A stretch of DNA of 62,000 nt from Mesostigma viride (Eukaryota > Streptophyta > Mesostigmatophyceae > Mesostigmatales > Mesostigmataceae), in NCBI GenBank assembly GCA_009746045.1, contig RPFO01000015.1, positions 3,464,764-3,526,763 of the forward strand, given 5' to 3'. The position numbers and the translations under genes were made by a program. The notes beneath the pieces were generated by a model. That model ran no database searches. It was given only the letters and a program-made list of their open reading frames with translations, and was not told the DNA's origin. Below, in pieces: positions 10,281 through 19,659 of this stretch (the first letter of the stretch is position 1; each line of letters begins with the position of its first letter).

Positions 10281-12376
10281 CGCCCGCCCTCTTCCCCCCC
10301 TCCTCCTCTTCGTCAGCCCCCTCCTCGTCGTCATACTCGTAGCCTGCCACTGCCTGCGTATGGCCGAAAGAGGAGGACTGTCGCCGCGCCTCAATCTCGT
10401 TGACCGCGCGCAACACGCCCTTGGTAGAGCTGGTCGCGGGTGGTCGCGGCTGCTGGTACTGCGTCGGAACCTGTCTGGCGTGCTGCAGGCGAGCCGCACG
10501 CTCACCCGCGTTGCGGGGTCGGTCCCGAGGACCGGAGGAGTCGGGGCGGCTGCCGAAGGCCGGGCCAGAGAAACGAACACTGGGTTCCCCTTCTCCTGCC
10601 CCACGACTGGCGTGCTTGCCCCGGAGCTTGGGGCAGTCGCGCTTGAGGTGCCCCACCTCGCTGCACATGAAGCAGCGCGCCTTGCTAGCGTCGATCGCGT
10701 TGACGCCATGGTCAGTGTAGCCCTCGTCCGGGTCGTCGAGGTACTCGTCCTCCTCCTCGCCGGCGAACTCAGTGGAGTACATCTGATTCACCCGTCGCGG
10801 GGGAGCTGGTCTGAAGAAACGGCGCACTGAGGGTGCACGCCCGCGAGCCACTACGTCGGCCACCTGTAGGAGATACCTCTGGATATTCAAGATGTCCCAC
10901 TCCTCCCAAGGGACATCAGCGTAGTGCTTGAATACCTCGTCCTGCAGCTCAGGACAGAGTGCCTCGATGAACCTGCTCTTGTACTCATACCAGGTCATGT
11001 CAGCCAGGTAGGCGGCGCTGGACTCGAACTTAGACAGAAACTCGCGATATGGGGTGGTCCCCTGGCGCAGCTTGCTGAAGGCGATCCGCTCGTGGAGTGT
11101 AGCATCTGGGGGCACCAGCTTGCGACGCACCCGGTCCATCAGCTCCGCTAAGGTTTGCGGGTATGACTGGGACGCGATGCTCTCACAGTTCAAGATGCTC
11201 ACCACCGAGGGGTCCATACAGGAGTTAACCACTAGCGGAATCAGATCGCTGGTGGCCAGCTGCCAGTTGTGGTGATTGCGCCAGATGGTATACTGCTGTC
11301 GCCACATGCGTCCCCATTCCTCTACCTCGCGCGGTTTCATGTCCGCGTGCAGCTTGGGTACATTCTTGAAATTGGGCATCGGTGGGGCCTTTACCGCGGC
11401 GGTGATGGGCCCACCGACGTCTACGTGGGGGATATCGCCGAAGGTGGGGGGCTGCGACCGGGGGAGAGAGCCGGATCTGGGCGGCGTACCATGAGTCCGC
11501 CGCACCTGTACGGAGGAGGGGTGTTCGTACCCCGGGTCATCCAAGGCCACCCTGCTAAAGCTGAGGTTGCCAGCAGGCGCAGGCGAGGAGACCGCGCTTT
11601 GGTCAAGCACCCGTGGGCGCTGCGGTTGAGGTGCCGGGCGCTGGACGGGCGTATGAGTCTCCTCGTCTCGGGTGGTGACACTGCTCCTGGTCTCCCCTGG
11701 TCTGGTCCGTGGTCTAGGAGTACCAACGGGCGGGCCCTGCGTGACAGTTCCCTCGTCCACCTCGTTAGTCCCTTCCAGGTCATCGAACTCGCCATCTGCC
11801 CCTGGGATCTCCCCTTCCTCATCCGAATACCAGAGCGCCGTGGGTAACAGGGACGTGCTGCCGAAGGACACTCTGCGTCTGCCCCGGTGTGTGGGGCCCG
11901 GTGGAGGTCCCTGGGGCCGCCCCCGACCTGCCCAAGGATGCGTTGGCCGCCCGGTGCCTGGCTGCTGATGGCGGTAGTGCAGGGTATCTTCATTCTCGTC
12001 CCCCTGCTGCTCAGGACCCGATGGTGGCCATTGTGGTCTCGTCTGGAGTTGTTGTTGCTGTAACCGGGGTTGCCGTTGTTGCTGGGGTTGTTGCTGCTGC
12101 TGCTGCTGTGGTTGATGCTGTTGCTGCTGCTGCTGCGAGCCCCCCTGTAGTATCTCTTGGTCACTTCTGTCCTCTTCCTGCCTGGTCAAGGCGTCTAGAT
12201 TGTCCCCATCCGCTGGGGAACTAGATCTGGATCGTAGCGAGCCTTCCACAGGTCTCTCCATGACCTCACCTGTACCTGTCTCTACTTGGACTTGCGGTGG
12301 TACCTCTAGCCCTTCTGTACCGTGCCCGTGGTTGTCTACCGGTTCTATCTCTCTATTATCTGAATCTCTCTCCCTA
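10198..12376 (-). CDS. gag: Gyp-A gag (main part)
   Basis: The frame is open from the CACTA insertion border at 12376 to a TAG at 10198. The first ATG in this part is at 12261, but codons upstream are open and connect through the insertion to an ATG at 16843, the likelier start. Order: Gln/Pro-rich N-terminus with poly-Q runs, a capsid-like helical segment (PREVEEWGRMWRQQYTIWRN to TWYEYKSRFIEALCPELQ), a zinc knuckle RCFMCSEVGHLKRDC (C-x2-C-x4-H-x4-C, near 10640-10685), and an acidic tail. Packages element RNA. Confidence 0.85.
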
Positions 12377-12725
12377 CACTAGGAACTCAGATTCTGAGAA
12401 TTTTCTCAAAACCCTCAATTTTCTCACCTTTTGTGAGAATTTTTTGAGAAATTTGAGAAAAATCTCAATTTTTTTCCGCAAACGCTAGGCAAAAAATCTC
12501 ACCAGGGTGAGATTTTGGTGAGAAAAAGGGGGTTTTGGTGAGATTGGGGTGAGAAAAAACCCTTAAGTGAGAAAAAAGGTGAGAATGGGTGAGAAAAAGT
12601 CCGAAAAATTGAGAAAATTGAGAAAATTGAGAAGTTTCTCACCAACACGAGAAAAATCACTAACACGAGAAAAATCACAAGTCAACGTGGTGAGAAATTT
12701 CTCACCAAGAGTGTAACACGAGAAA
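12377..12725. repeat. CACTA left subterminal GTGAGAAA repeats
   Basis: Dozens of GAGAA, GGTGAGAAA and TTTCTCACC motifs at irregular spacing. The mirrored region is 16450-16791. Such clusters are usually bound by the element's own transposase; the role here is inferred. Confidence 0.8.
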
Positions 12726-12885
12726 AATCATGAGCTTTATTTCATTAAGTCCTTAACGTGAAAAAAAACTCAACACCACTTTGATATGCATTATAGGGTG
12801 CACAAAGGTGCAATTAATATAGGGTTGTCATACAATATAAAACAGCACATCATTCCATAAACAATGCTGTCATGCCCAAATTAAA

Positions 12886-13974
12886 TCAATAGTCATCTTC
12901 TTCAGAACTGCTGTCCGAGGGGTTGCTTGCATCAACATCATCTTCTGATGACATAGTGTCATCCCCACTAGTGTCGCAATAGTTCACAGCTTTACGCTGC
13001 CTTCCACTGGCCCTCTTTGCCATAGGGACCTCCTCAATTACAACGGTGGGCTGGCTAGGTCCAGCATCTGTGGGAGCACCACGCTTGCGGCTGCGCCCTC
13101 GAGCAGGTGCCTTGCCAGCGCGGCGCACCACGTCGCCATCACCTAGGTCTGCCGCTGCCACCTTCTTCTTCTTGGACCCCTTCTTCTTGCCTTTCTTCTT
13201 GCCACTAGGCGGTGGCGGTGGCATCGGCTCACCCTCCTCAATCACTTCAAACTGCGGCATGGTGGGGAAATCTGCTGCCACGCTGTGATACACATGGTTA
13301 CTGAGGGCAGATTGCGCCTGATGTGCCATGCTCCATGGCAGTTTGGCAGGGATTACCACCATTTCGGGAGCATAGCATTCATCGACGACATACCCAACTG
13401 AGCTCACTGCACCTGGCAACACAAGGCACGACGACCTGGGGGCCTGTGCGCTGCTGATGACCACCAACCTCTCGTGGGGCAGGTGAGCGACATGAAGGCG
13501 ATCAAAAAGCTCCACCTTCAACAACAGCTGCCATTCCCAGCCCCCTCGTGGGTACTCTAACCTGGCCTTCAGAATGTGTGTAATGAAACCAAAGTCTACA
13601 CCGCCCGGGCCATGCACCGCAACTCCCGCATTCTTGTGCCGCTTTCCCTGGGATTGGTCCGCAGCCTCCGTGCGGTAGTTGAACCCGTGTATCCTGACTT
13701 TGTGGAAAGAATCCGCGTAGCGCTTCACGCCCCCACACGCCGCTACAATGCCTTGCGGCACAAGCGGCGTCAGGTTTAATGATGCCCATGCAAGCACGTT
13801 GAACGTTGTGTCAGCACAGCGATCTCGCCTGCATTCAAACAAACGCACACCGATAACCCAGCAAAGAGTATTATTATTGCAAGTATTGGTTATTAAAAAA
13901 AATAGAACAGATACAACACAGGACGCTTTTACTGGCGGCAAGATCATGGCACCCGGATGGGTAAAACCAAACAA
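12886..13974 (-). CDS. CACTA-associated protein with DUF4216-like segment
   Basis: The first in-frame part (13974 to about 13790) looks like intron or noncoding sequence; the coding look begins around WASLNLTPLVPQGIVAACGG. The central part FHKVRIHGFNYRTEAADQ ... KNAGVAVHGPGG ... LLLKVELFDRL follows the pattern of the DUF4216 domain in plant CACTA polyproteins (FhT..R......QNSGV.V......Y.G.L..I.EL.Y......LFkC.WfD). The C-terminus has a lysine-rich stretch (GKKKGKKKGSKKKK), a second basic cluster and an acidic Ser/Asp tail (SSDSSSEEDDY-like). Likely a nuclear, DNA-associated transposon protein; probably the last exon of a longer gene. Confidence 0.6.
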   Translation of the reverse strand: MFGFTHPGAMILPPVKASCVVSVLFFLITNTCNNNTLCWVIGVRLFECRRDRCADTTFNVLAWASLNLTPLVPQGIVAACGGVKRYADSFHKVRIHGFNYRTEAADQSQGKRHKNAGVAVHGPGGVDFGFITHILKARLEYPRGGWEWQLLLKVELFDRLHVAHLPHERLVVISSAQAPRSSCLVLPGAVSSVGYVVDECYAPEMVVIPAKLPWSMAHQAQSALSNHVYHSVAADFPTMPQFEVIEEGEPMPPPPPSGKKKGKKKGSKKKKVAAADLGDGDVVRRAGKAPARGRSRKRGAPTDAGPSQPTVVIEEVPMAKRASGRQRKAVNYCDTSGDDTMSSEDDVDASNPSDSSSEEDDY

Positions 13975-14261
13975 ACTAGATATTAATTACTAGGGCTGGC
14001 TTTGTGACAGTAAAACATGATTGCATGGCTAATCCCAAGGCGCCTTTCAATAGGACTGAATTAAAAAAACCAAAGCAGACGGCGTAAGTAGCATTTGCAA
14101 AAAACAAGGCTCACCAGTAGGCCTCGTCGCCATTCGCAGGGTCGCTGTAATCAGCCTTGGGAAGGGCATCTTCTACCAGCAAATCCCTTGCCGCGTTGTG
14201 TCAGCACAGCGATCCCCCCTGCATCCAAACAAAGGCACACCGATAACCAAGCAAAGAGTAT
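13795..14261. repeat. Direct duplication inside CACTA element
   Basis: A stretch of roughly 70 bp containing GTTGTGTCAGCACAGCGATC and CACACCGATAACC occurs at 13800-13871 and again at 14192-14261 with few mismatches. Confidence 0.75.
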
Positions 14262-15215
14262 GCAAATGTGTAGCCTTGTTCATTGAAATTATGGCTGGCT
14301 TACGCAAAGAGCGACTGTAAGATGACCTATACAGTGGGGCCGGAAACAGCTTGCTTGATCAGGGCGTGTTTTTCGAGCTTCACTGGCCGGGAGTGTCTAG
14401 TGGTGAGAACCATTGCTGCGATCGCTTTCCCACCATTTACGAGGAAATACCCGCAAATGAAAAACCACTGAAACGGTCTAGCTAGTCAGTCATTACATTA
14501 GCCACATGCCATCATGCATGTTTCCAAACGTCCAGGAACTGCACACGGTGCAAATGCCATTTGCAGTGCAAAAATCCAGAGGACACGACCTCATTGCTTC
14601 ATATTTGTATGCAGAAGACTAAAAAAGTAACATGCATTAATGGCCCGCATGCATAAAGGGCCTGAATTCTGATGCGGGCCCAACGGCAGCACCGCCAAAG
14701 CAGATAAGGGCCCGCAGTCTGATGCGGGCCCCACGGCACCACCGCCATAGCAGAGCTCGAAGGTCGTGGTGCGCGTGAAACGTACGTATGCCCTTTGTCG
14801 GTAGGTGCCGTTGGGGTCAAATTGGGTGCCGCCAAAATCGGGCCGACGCGTCAATAGACTGAGGCCGTCGATGAGAGCCATCATGCGGCTTGGGGAACTT
14901 CAGCTAAGTTAACTTAACGCAAACCACTGGTCGCCCGCGTCGGGAACCGGCCCAACGGCTCTCCCGCAACAGAAAATTACGCGGCATACTGCATAAGTCG
15001 TCGGATTGTTACATTTCGACGGTCAAGATTTCATGATGAGGTTTGCGTTCAATTTGCCGCAGTTTGCCGCCCAGAGAAAGTAGTTGTTGGACTCGTTGCC
15101 CACGATGAAACACAATCAAGCAAGCCGTTTCCGGCCCCACCGTGTAGGTCATGTAGTCGCTCTTCACGTCAGCCAGCCGTAATTTCAATGCACAAGGCTA
15201 CACATTTCCATCTCC
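14255..15215. repeat. Long inverted repeat inside CACTA element
   Basis: About 95 bp at 14255-14350 are repeated inverted at 15112-15213 with about 90% identity by eye; both contain GGGGCCGGAAAC and GCTTGCTTGAT. The conserved reading MTYTVGPETACL in both arms suggests a duplicated coding fragment. Two direct copies of a roughly 50-bp unit with CTGATGCGGGCCC(C/A)ACGGCA lie between them (14645-14755). Confidence 0.75.
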
Positions 15216-16449
15216 ATTCATATTCATAATCCTGCACGACTCGAAAACGCGGACAAGATAACGGCAGGCTCGAGCTACCATGGTCCGGATTCTCCCGATT
15301 TCTGGCCTGCGCTGGTTGTCTCCTTGATATTGGCAACTCTCTCCGGTAAGAGATTTTCCGCAGTTTGGCTGTTTCGAAACGTTAATTAAGTGAGATGCCT
15401 TCGGATCAGGAGACTCACACAGCCGCGAAATCATGCCAAAGGTCATATGTTCGATCCCTTGCTGGTAGCTTCTGAGCTTTCTTATTTTCTGTGTTCCGCG
15501 GAATCTCAGATTTGGGCCGCTAGCGTTTTCACGTTTGTTGCTTTCTGATCCGACGACAACGTTGTGCCTTGCTCGTGTGACATCTGGCGCATGGTGTGAT
15601 TCATGTGTATGGTGCTGCCTTGCCACATGGGGCTGCTTTGCCATAAGAGTGAGTGTTGGGTTCTACACATTTGCTGCATGGACCGTTAGGTGCTGGTGAG
15701 CTCTTCCTTGTAGAATGGTGATGTCTATGTCAAGGATCTGATGTCTTTTTTGTCTCTTGCACTGCTTTCATTTTAGGGGGAATTATAGGTGTCATTATTT
15801 TGGCATTTGAAGGTATAGATGTTTATCTGCAAGGGCCTGTTTTTTTTCCCCCGGCCTCTTGCATGCATGGATGTGTAGAATTGTATGTTGATGGAATTAT
15901 GATTTGCCATACACATTTGCTGCATGGATTTTTAGGTGGTGCTGAGCTCAAGATCCTTGTAGAACGCTTACATCTATGTCAAGGATCTGATTTCTTTTCC
16001 TCTTGCGTATATTGTGTCGGTTTGCTTTATTTCTTGCAGGGACCACGAGAGTAAAATGCAAGCGGTTCCACTTTCAAGTCAGCATGTGACGCCCTGTCGA
16101 CCGGCCCGCTTTGTTAGCTAGCTACCATATAGTATTTGATGATAGGCATTGAATGCGAAAGATGTCATAACGCCATAACAGACTGTGTTGAACAGGCATT
16201 GAATGCCGAAGATGTCATAACGCCATAACAGACTGTGTTGAAAAGGCATATTTGAATGCCGAAGATGTACATAACGCCATAACAGTGTTGAATAGTTGAA
16301 TCAACGGGTTCTTGCAGCTGTAAACATTAAAATTATTCAAACATTTAATGAAAAAATCATTATTGTTCGTGCTGTTTTGAACAGCGGTTGTTACTGGCAC
16401 TGCATGCATGTGTCTGCTGCCAGCATATTGCATTATGGGTGTGTTTTTC
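15216..16449. other. CACTA interior, no gene recognised
   Basis: Contains two related direct segments around 15700-15760 and 15900-15990 (ATTTGCTGCATGGA... CTTGTAGAA... CTATGTCAAGGATCTGAT) and a triple repeat at 16140-16290 (GAATGCCGAAGATGT, CATAACGCCATAACAG). No supported coding region. Confidence 0.5.
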
Positions 16450-16791
16450 AGCGCTGTGTTTTCTCACTTTTCTCACTTTTCTCACGTCCTGTTTTTCTCA
16501 CTTTTCTCACGTCCTGATTTTCTCACTTTTCTCACGTTTCACACCTCCCGTTTTTCTCACTTATCTCATGTCCTGTTTTTTGAGATTTTTCTCACGTTTT
16601 TCCCCTTTTTTCACCTTTTTGGGGCAATCTCACCCGGGTGAGAAACGTGTTTTCTCACCCATTCTCACCCCATTCTCACCCTTTTTTCTCACCTTTCTCA
16701 CCCATTCTCACCCATTTCTCACCCTTTTTCTCACCTTTCTCACCCTTTTTCTCACAATTTCTCACCCATTCTCAAAGCCGAGTTCCTAGTG
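16450..16791. repeat. CACTA right subterminal TTTCTCACC repeats
   Basis: Runs of TTTCTCAC(C) in units of about 9-15 bp, the inverted counterpart of the left end, closing with CTCAAAGCCGAGTTCCTAGTG. Confidence 0.8.
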
Positions 16792-16793
16792 TA

Positions 16794-16843
16794 AGCTCGT
16801 CTTCTGTCTCTCTGGCGTTCCTTGTTTGGTACCGTGTTGGCAT
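16794..16843 (-). CDS. gag: Gyp-A gag N-terminal segment, cut off by CACTA
   Basis: ATG at 16843 starts MPTRYQTRNARETEDEL and runs into the CACTA element. After removing the element and one TA, its frame equals that of gag beyond the insertion (16843 maps to the same phase as 12261). This is direct evidence that gag was split. Confidence 0.75.
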
Positions 16844-16970
16844 GGTGCTCGTACCGGTACCTTACACAGCAGGCATCACCTCCCCAGGAAGAAGAGAGAG
16901 AGAAAGAGCAACCACGTGCTATGGGTCTATAGATATAGAACCTAGTATTACTACCTAGTAATAGTATCCT

Positions 16971-17312
16971 CTACTGTTTGCTAGGGCCAATGGTCAGCTG
17001 AGAGAAGGTAACTGTAACTGCTGTCCCCTCCCCCTGACTGCTGAGCGTGGGTGGCTTGGAGCATTCACGTGTGGTGTGCATCCCCTCAGGCAATGGCATG
17101 TGTTCCCTAACAAACCTATCTGCTTCTGTAATGTTGTCAAACCCTTTCCACTTAGCACTAGAGCCTAGAGACAATATCTTATCTTTAATGTGCTCCTCAC
17201 AAGTCTTCCAACTGTAGAATATAGCAGGTCTACCCTTATCTCCGTCATGAGCTACTGCATAGTAAGGAAATCCAGACTGTCCACCCTTATTTAATTTGTT
17301 ACGTCGAGGCAT
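16971..17312 (-). CDS. Gyp-A leader ORF: RNase H1-type hybrid-binding (viroplasmin-like) domain
   Basis: A 113-aa ORF beginning MPRRNKLNK. It contains GFPYYAVAHDGDKGRPAIFY, then SWKTCEEHIKDK and KWKGFDNITEADRFV. This is the pattern of the small N-terminal domain of eukaryotic RNase H1 and of caulimovirus viroplasmin (YYAV..G...GIY.tW..C...V.g..ga.fK.F.....A..Fl), which binds RNA/DNA hybrids. It lies between the 5' LTR and gag on the same strand, 128 nt upstream of the gag ATG, so it is part of Gyp-A. Such a leader ORF is unusual for gypsy elements; it may help reverse transcription. Confidence 0.7.
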   Translation of the reverse strand: MPRRNKLNKGGQSGFPYYAVAHDGDKGRPAIFYSWKTCEEHIKDKILSLGSSAKWKGFDNITEADRFVREHMPLPEGMHTTRECSKPPTLSSQGEGTAVTVTFSQLTIGPSKQ

Positions 17313-18095
17313 GTTACATCATAGTCTGGCAGCGGCTTGCAATTCAAAAGTAATTTTAAATTTTCATTATAATTAATTAATTTAATATTAAGCAGGAGAG
17401 AAAGGGGAATCCCAGGCTACCTCTAAGTGCAGTGACCTTAAACGAACGAGGAGAGAGCACGGAGTGTAGCACAGCACACGCCCCCAGCCTTCCGCGGCAG
17501 AGGGGCTATACAACAATTACACGGAGGTAAACACCGTCAGCACTGTCAGTCGGCAACAGCCCGACGGTATTCACCCCCACAACAGGTAAAACAACGAATG
17601 GTCGTCATCCGCAACTTCCATTCGCACCAACGACATTCACACCCTATAGAGGCACCACGTATAACGAGAACCCCTACGCGTGCGAACCCGGAGAGAAAGC
17701 GAGCACGCCCGCTAGCCTTCCGCAGGCATCGCTTGCAAAGAAAGAATCCTATCTAGGGGACGAACCATATTCGATGACATTAAATCCTCCTGAGCTGGCC
17801 ACCACCCGGTGTCGTTGAAGGCAGGCCCTGGCCGCCACTAGGTGTCGTTGAAAACAGGAGAGCTGAACGCTATCGTTTATAGCACCTCACCACAGGACTA
17901 TTGCTAGCCCCGCCGAGTATCCCAGACTGGCCGCTTGCTGGCTAGGTCGACGTTGAATCCCTTTACGGGCTGGCCGCCGACCAGTCAGCAGTCGTTGAAT
18001 TCCGGAACCTCTACCTACGTCAAACTCAGCCTTGGTATCCTAATTGGCTCACCAACCCTCTCCGCGAGTGTTAGCTAACCTTTCCAGCACATTTC
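17313..18095 (-). other. Gyp-A 5' leader
   Basis: Noncoding leader between the primer-binding site and the hybrid-binding ORF. It has an AT-rich stretch (17345-17395) and two related motifs with AGCCTTCCGC (near 17488 and 17720). Confidence 0.5.
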
Positions 18096-18107
18096 CTCCG
18101 ATAACCA
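18096..18107 (-). other. Candidate primer-binding site of Gyp-A
   Basis: One base after the LTR end, the minus strand reads TGGTTATCGGAG. PBSs begin with TGG; this is close to the initiator-Met type TGGTATCAGAG with an extra T. Suggestive only. Confidence 0.45.
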
Positions 18108-18108
18108 G

Positions 18109-18692
18109 TGTTACGTCCCAGCCCAGACACACCTAGCCTGAGCTACGTAGCGAAAGACCCTTCTTGCCGGAATTATGAATAATTCAAGGTAGCCTAAAGT
18201 AGGTTGCGCTTCACGACGTGAGTCGTGAGATATCTGGCATCACGGCTTGATGCCAAGCTAATTAGTACACACTTATAATGGCTAGCAACACCAAGTACAA
18301 ATGGATAATTGCCCCGGGCTCAATGTGTAGGCGTATTCGCACTTATCATTCATCAAACCAAGAGGACGAGACTCTCGTCCTCGGACCAATTTCACCTAGG
18401 TGGGTTGCGGCGCAGATACACACCAATTCCGACCAGCCAATCCGGTTCACACATTCCACGTAGGATCCGGGCCGACATCGACCCCCAACTATAGGATCCA
18501 CGTCTAGAACCATCGTCAGACCCAGAACTGGCGCGGCGCCACTGCACCGGCCCCTAAAAGGTCAACCTAGGACCCAAAATAACTAGTCCAATTCGTACAA
18601 TAGCCAATATCCATACAACTCAGTACAACGGCCACAAGGCCTTAGTAATTTATTCCATTGTTACGTCCGACCAAAAGGGCCGGGACGTAACA
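18109..18692 (-). repeat. LTR, probably the 5' LTR of Gyp-A
   Basis: Begins TGTTACGTCCCAGCCC and ends with its near-perfect inverse GGGCCGGGACGTAACA (15 of 16 positions). A PBS-like sequence follows on the Gyp-A side. It overlaps the adjoining LTR by a 34-bp palindromic segment. Confidence 0.6.
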
Positions 18693-19285
18693 CCACTGGT
18701 TTATGTCTTAGCCAGCAAAGCCTATCCGGTTAGCCGTAACCGTTGGACAAGCTAGCTGTCCGTACCGACCCGGATAAGGCCCCGGACTGGGGCCTAGGTG
18801 GCGCCGGCCCTAGGCGCCGCCCTTAGACCGGTCGACCGCATCGGACCGCCGGATTATAGCCGGCGGCTTAGCGGACGCTAGCGGAAGGCGTGCGGACGGA
18901 CATGGGGAACTTAGAGCCAGATCCTAGGGCTCTAGAGTTACTCAACTAGATGTGTTACAATTCATAACACACGCCGAGTGCCAACCCGAGGGGTAGGACG
19001 TGCATACTGATGATAAATGATCACCAACGGTCCAGCATGCTCGGGCCGACATGGCCCTCGCACACAGATGCATACAGATGCACGCTGGTCCACTACATTC
19101 TACACGAAGGATAAGGACCACTACGCGGCGCGGCGCCGAATGCACCTAATGCACCGAGGTATCGGGACACATAATCAACAATATATTGTCCACCGGTACA
19201 TGCTACACGTAAACCTAGGAACGACTGAGGCAAAGGACCTAATTTATACGTCCGTAACTGTAACAGATTGTTACGCGACGTAACA
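18659..19285 (-). repeat. LTR, probably the 3' LTR of Gyp-B
   Basis: Ends are TGTTACGTCCGACC and GCGACGTAACA. Immediately outside on the Gyp-B side is a purine-rich tract as expected for a 3' LTR. Alternatively 18109-19285 is one 1.18-kb LTR shared by both elements. Confidence 0.55.
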
Positions 19286-19305
19286 CCTCCCCACCCCCAG
19301 AAAGG
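19286..19305 (-). other. Polypurine tract of Gyp-B
   Basis: On the minus strand CTGGGGGTGGGGAGG directly abuts the LTR start TGTTACG. This is the normal site of plus-strand priming just upstream of a 3' LTR. Confidence 0.65.
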
Positions 19306-19659
19306 TAGGGAGCCTTCTCCCTACGCACAGGGATGAGGAAACCAAAGGGGTAGGAATAACCTAACGCACCCAACAGGAATCCAACACAATCGACAGACCA
19401 TCCAAGGCACAAAGTAAAAACATGTTAAACTCGGTTCCACCCCGAGTGGTGTAGGGCTCACCAGCACCAAGCCTGGTGTGAGGCTCCCCTAACTGCCTGG
19501 CACGGAGGCCTTGCCGGGAGGGACGGCACTGGGCAGGACACAGAGAGGAAACAACGTTAACACTAAGGACCAAGAACGACCAACCAACTGGCCAGACCAT
19601 GAGGGCGACTCTATATACCGGAGGGACAACACCCTTAGGTCGGGCCTAAGGCCCACTAT
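19306..19659 (-). other. Gyp-B 3' untranslated segment
   Basis: Between the third ORF and the polypurine tract. No feature seen apart from several GGCTCCCTA/GGTAGGGAGCC-like GC patches. Confidence 0.4.

Larger units (their letters stand above)
12377..16791 (-). mobile_element. CACTA-like (EnSpm) DNA transposon, 4.4 kb
   Basis: Ends are perfect 12-bp inverted repeats CACTAGGAACTC / GAGTTCCTAGTG, beginning with the diagnostic CACTA. TA at 12375-12376 is repeated at 16792-16793 as a 2-bp target duplication. About 330 bp inside each end is packed with GTGAGAAA-type motifs in opposite orientations, as in CACTA subterminal transposase-binding regions. One ORF (12886-13974) resembles the DUF4216-type part of plant CACTA proteins. 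No complete TNP2-type transposase is seen, so the copy is probably defective. It sits in gag of Gyp-A. Confidence 0.88.
1900..18692 (-). mobile_element. Gyp-A: Ty3/gypsy chromodomain LTR retrotransposon
   Basis: Minus-strand element. Order in its own sense: 5' LTR (18692-18109), candidate primer-binding site, a small hybrid-binding-domain ORF (17312-16971), gag starting at 16843, protease, RT-RNase H-integrase, chromodomain, and a third ORF ending near 1916. Two younger elements interrupt it: a CACTA-like element at 12377-16791 in gag and an unclassified element at 6837-9488 between protease and RT. Both insertions are framed by short duplications, and removing them with one duplication copy puts the flanking codons back in frame, so Gyp-A was intact at those points when hit. 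Small frameshifts before the chromodomain and in the third ORF show it is now dead. No 3' LTR was found. Confidence 0.85.

Noticed and set aside
10114-10830. 238-aa plus-strand ORF
   Set aside because: It is antisense to gag and protease of Gyp-A, whose zinc knuckle and DTG motifs are on the other strand.
15400-15470. Second tRNA-like promoter (GTTCGATCCC)
   Set aside because: Only a partial B box, no A box at proper distance, no cloverleaf.
16388-16789. Phe/Ser/His-rich ORF of 133 aa
   Set aside because: Translation of the TTTCTCACC subterminal repeats of the CACTA element.
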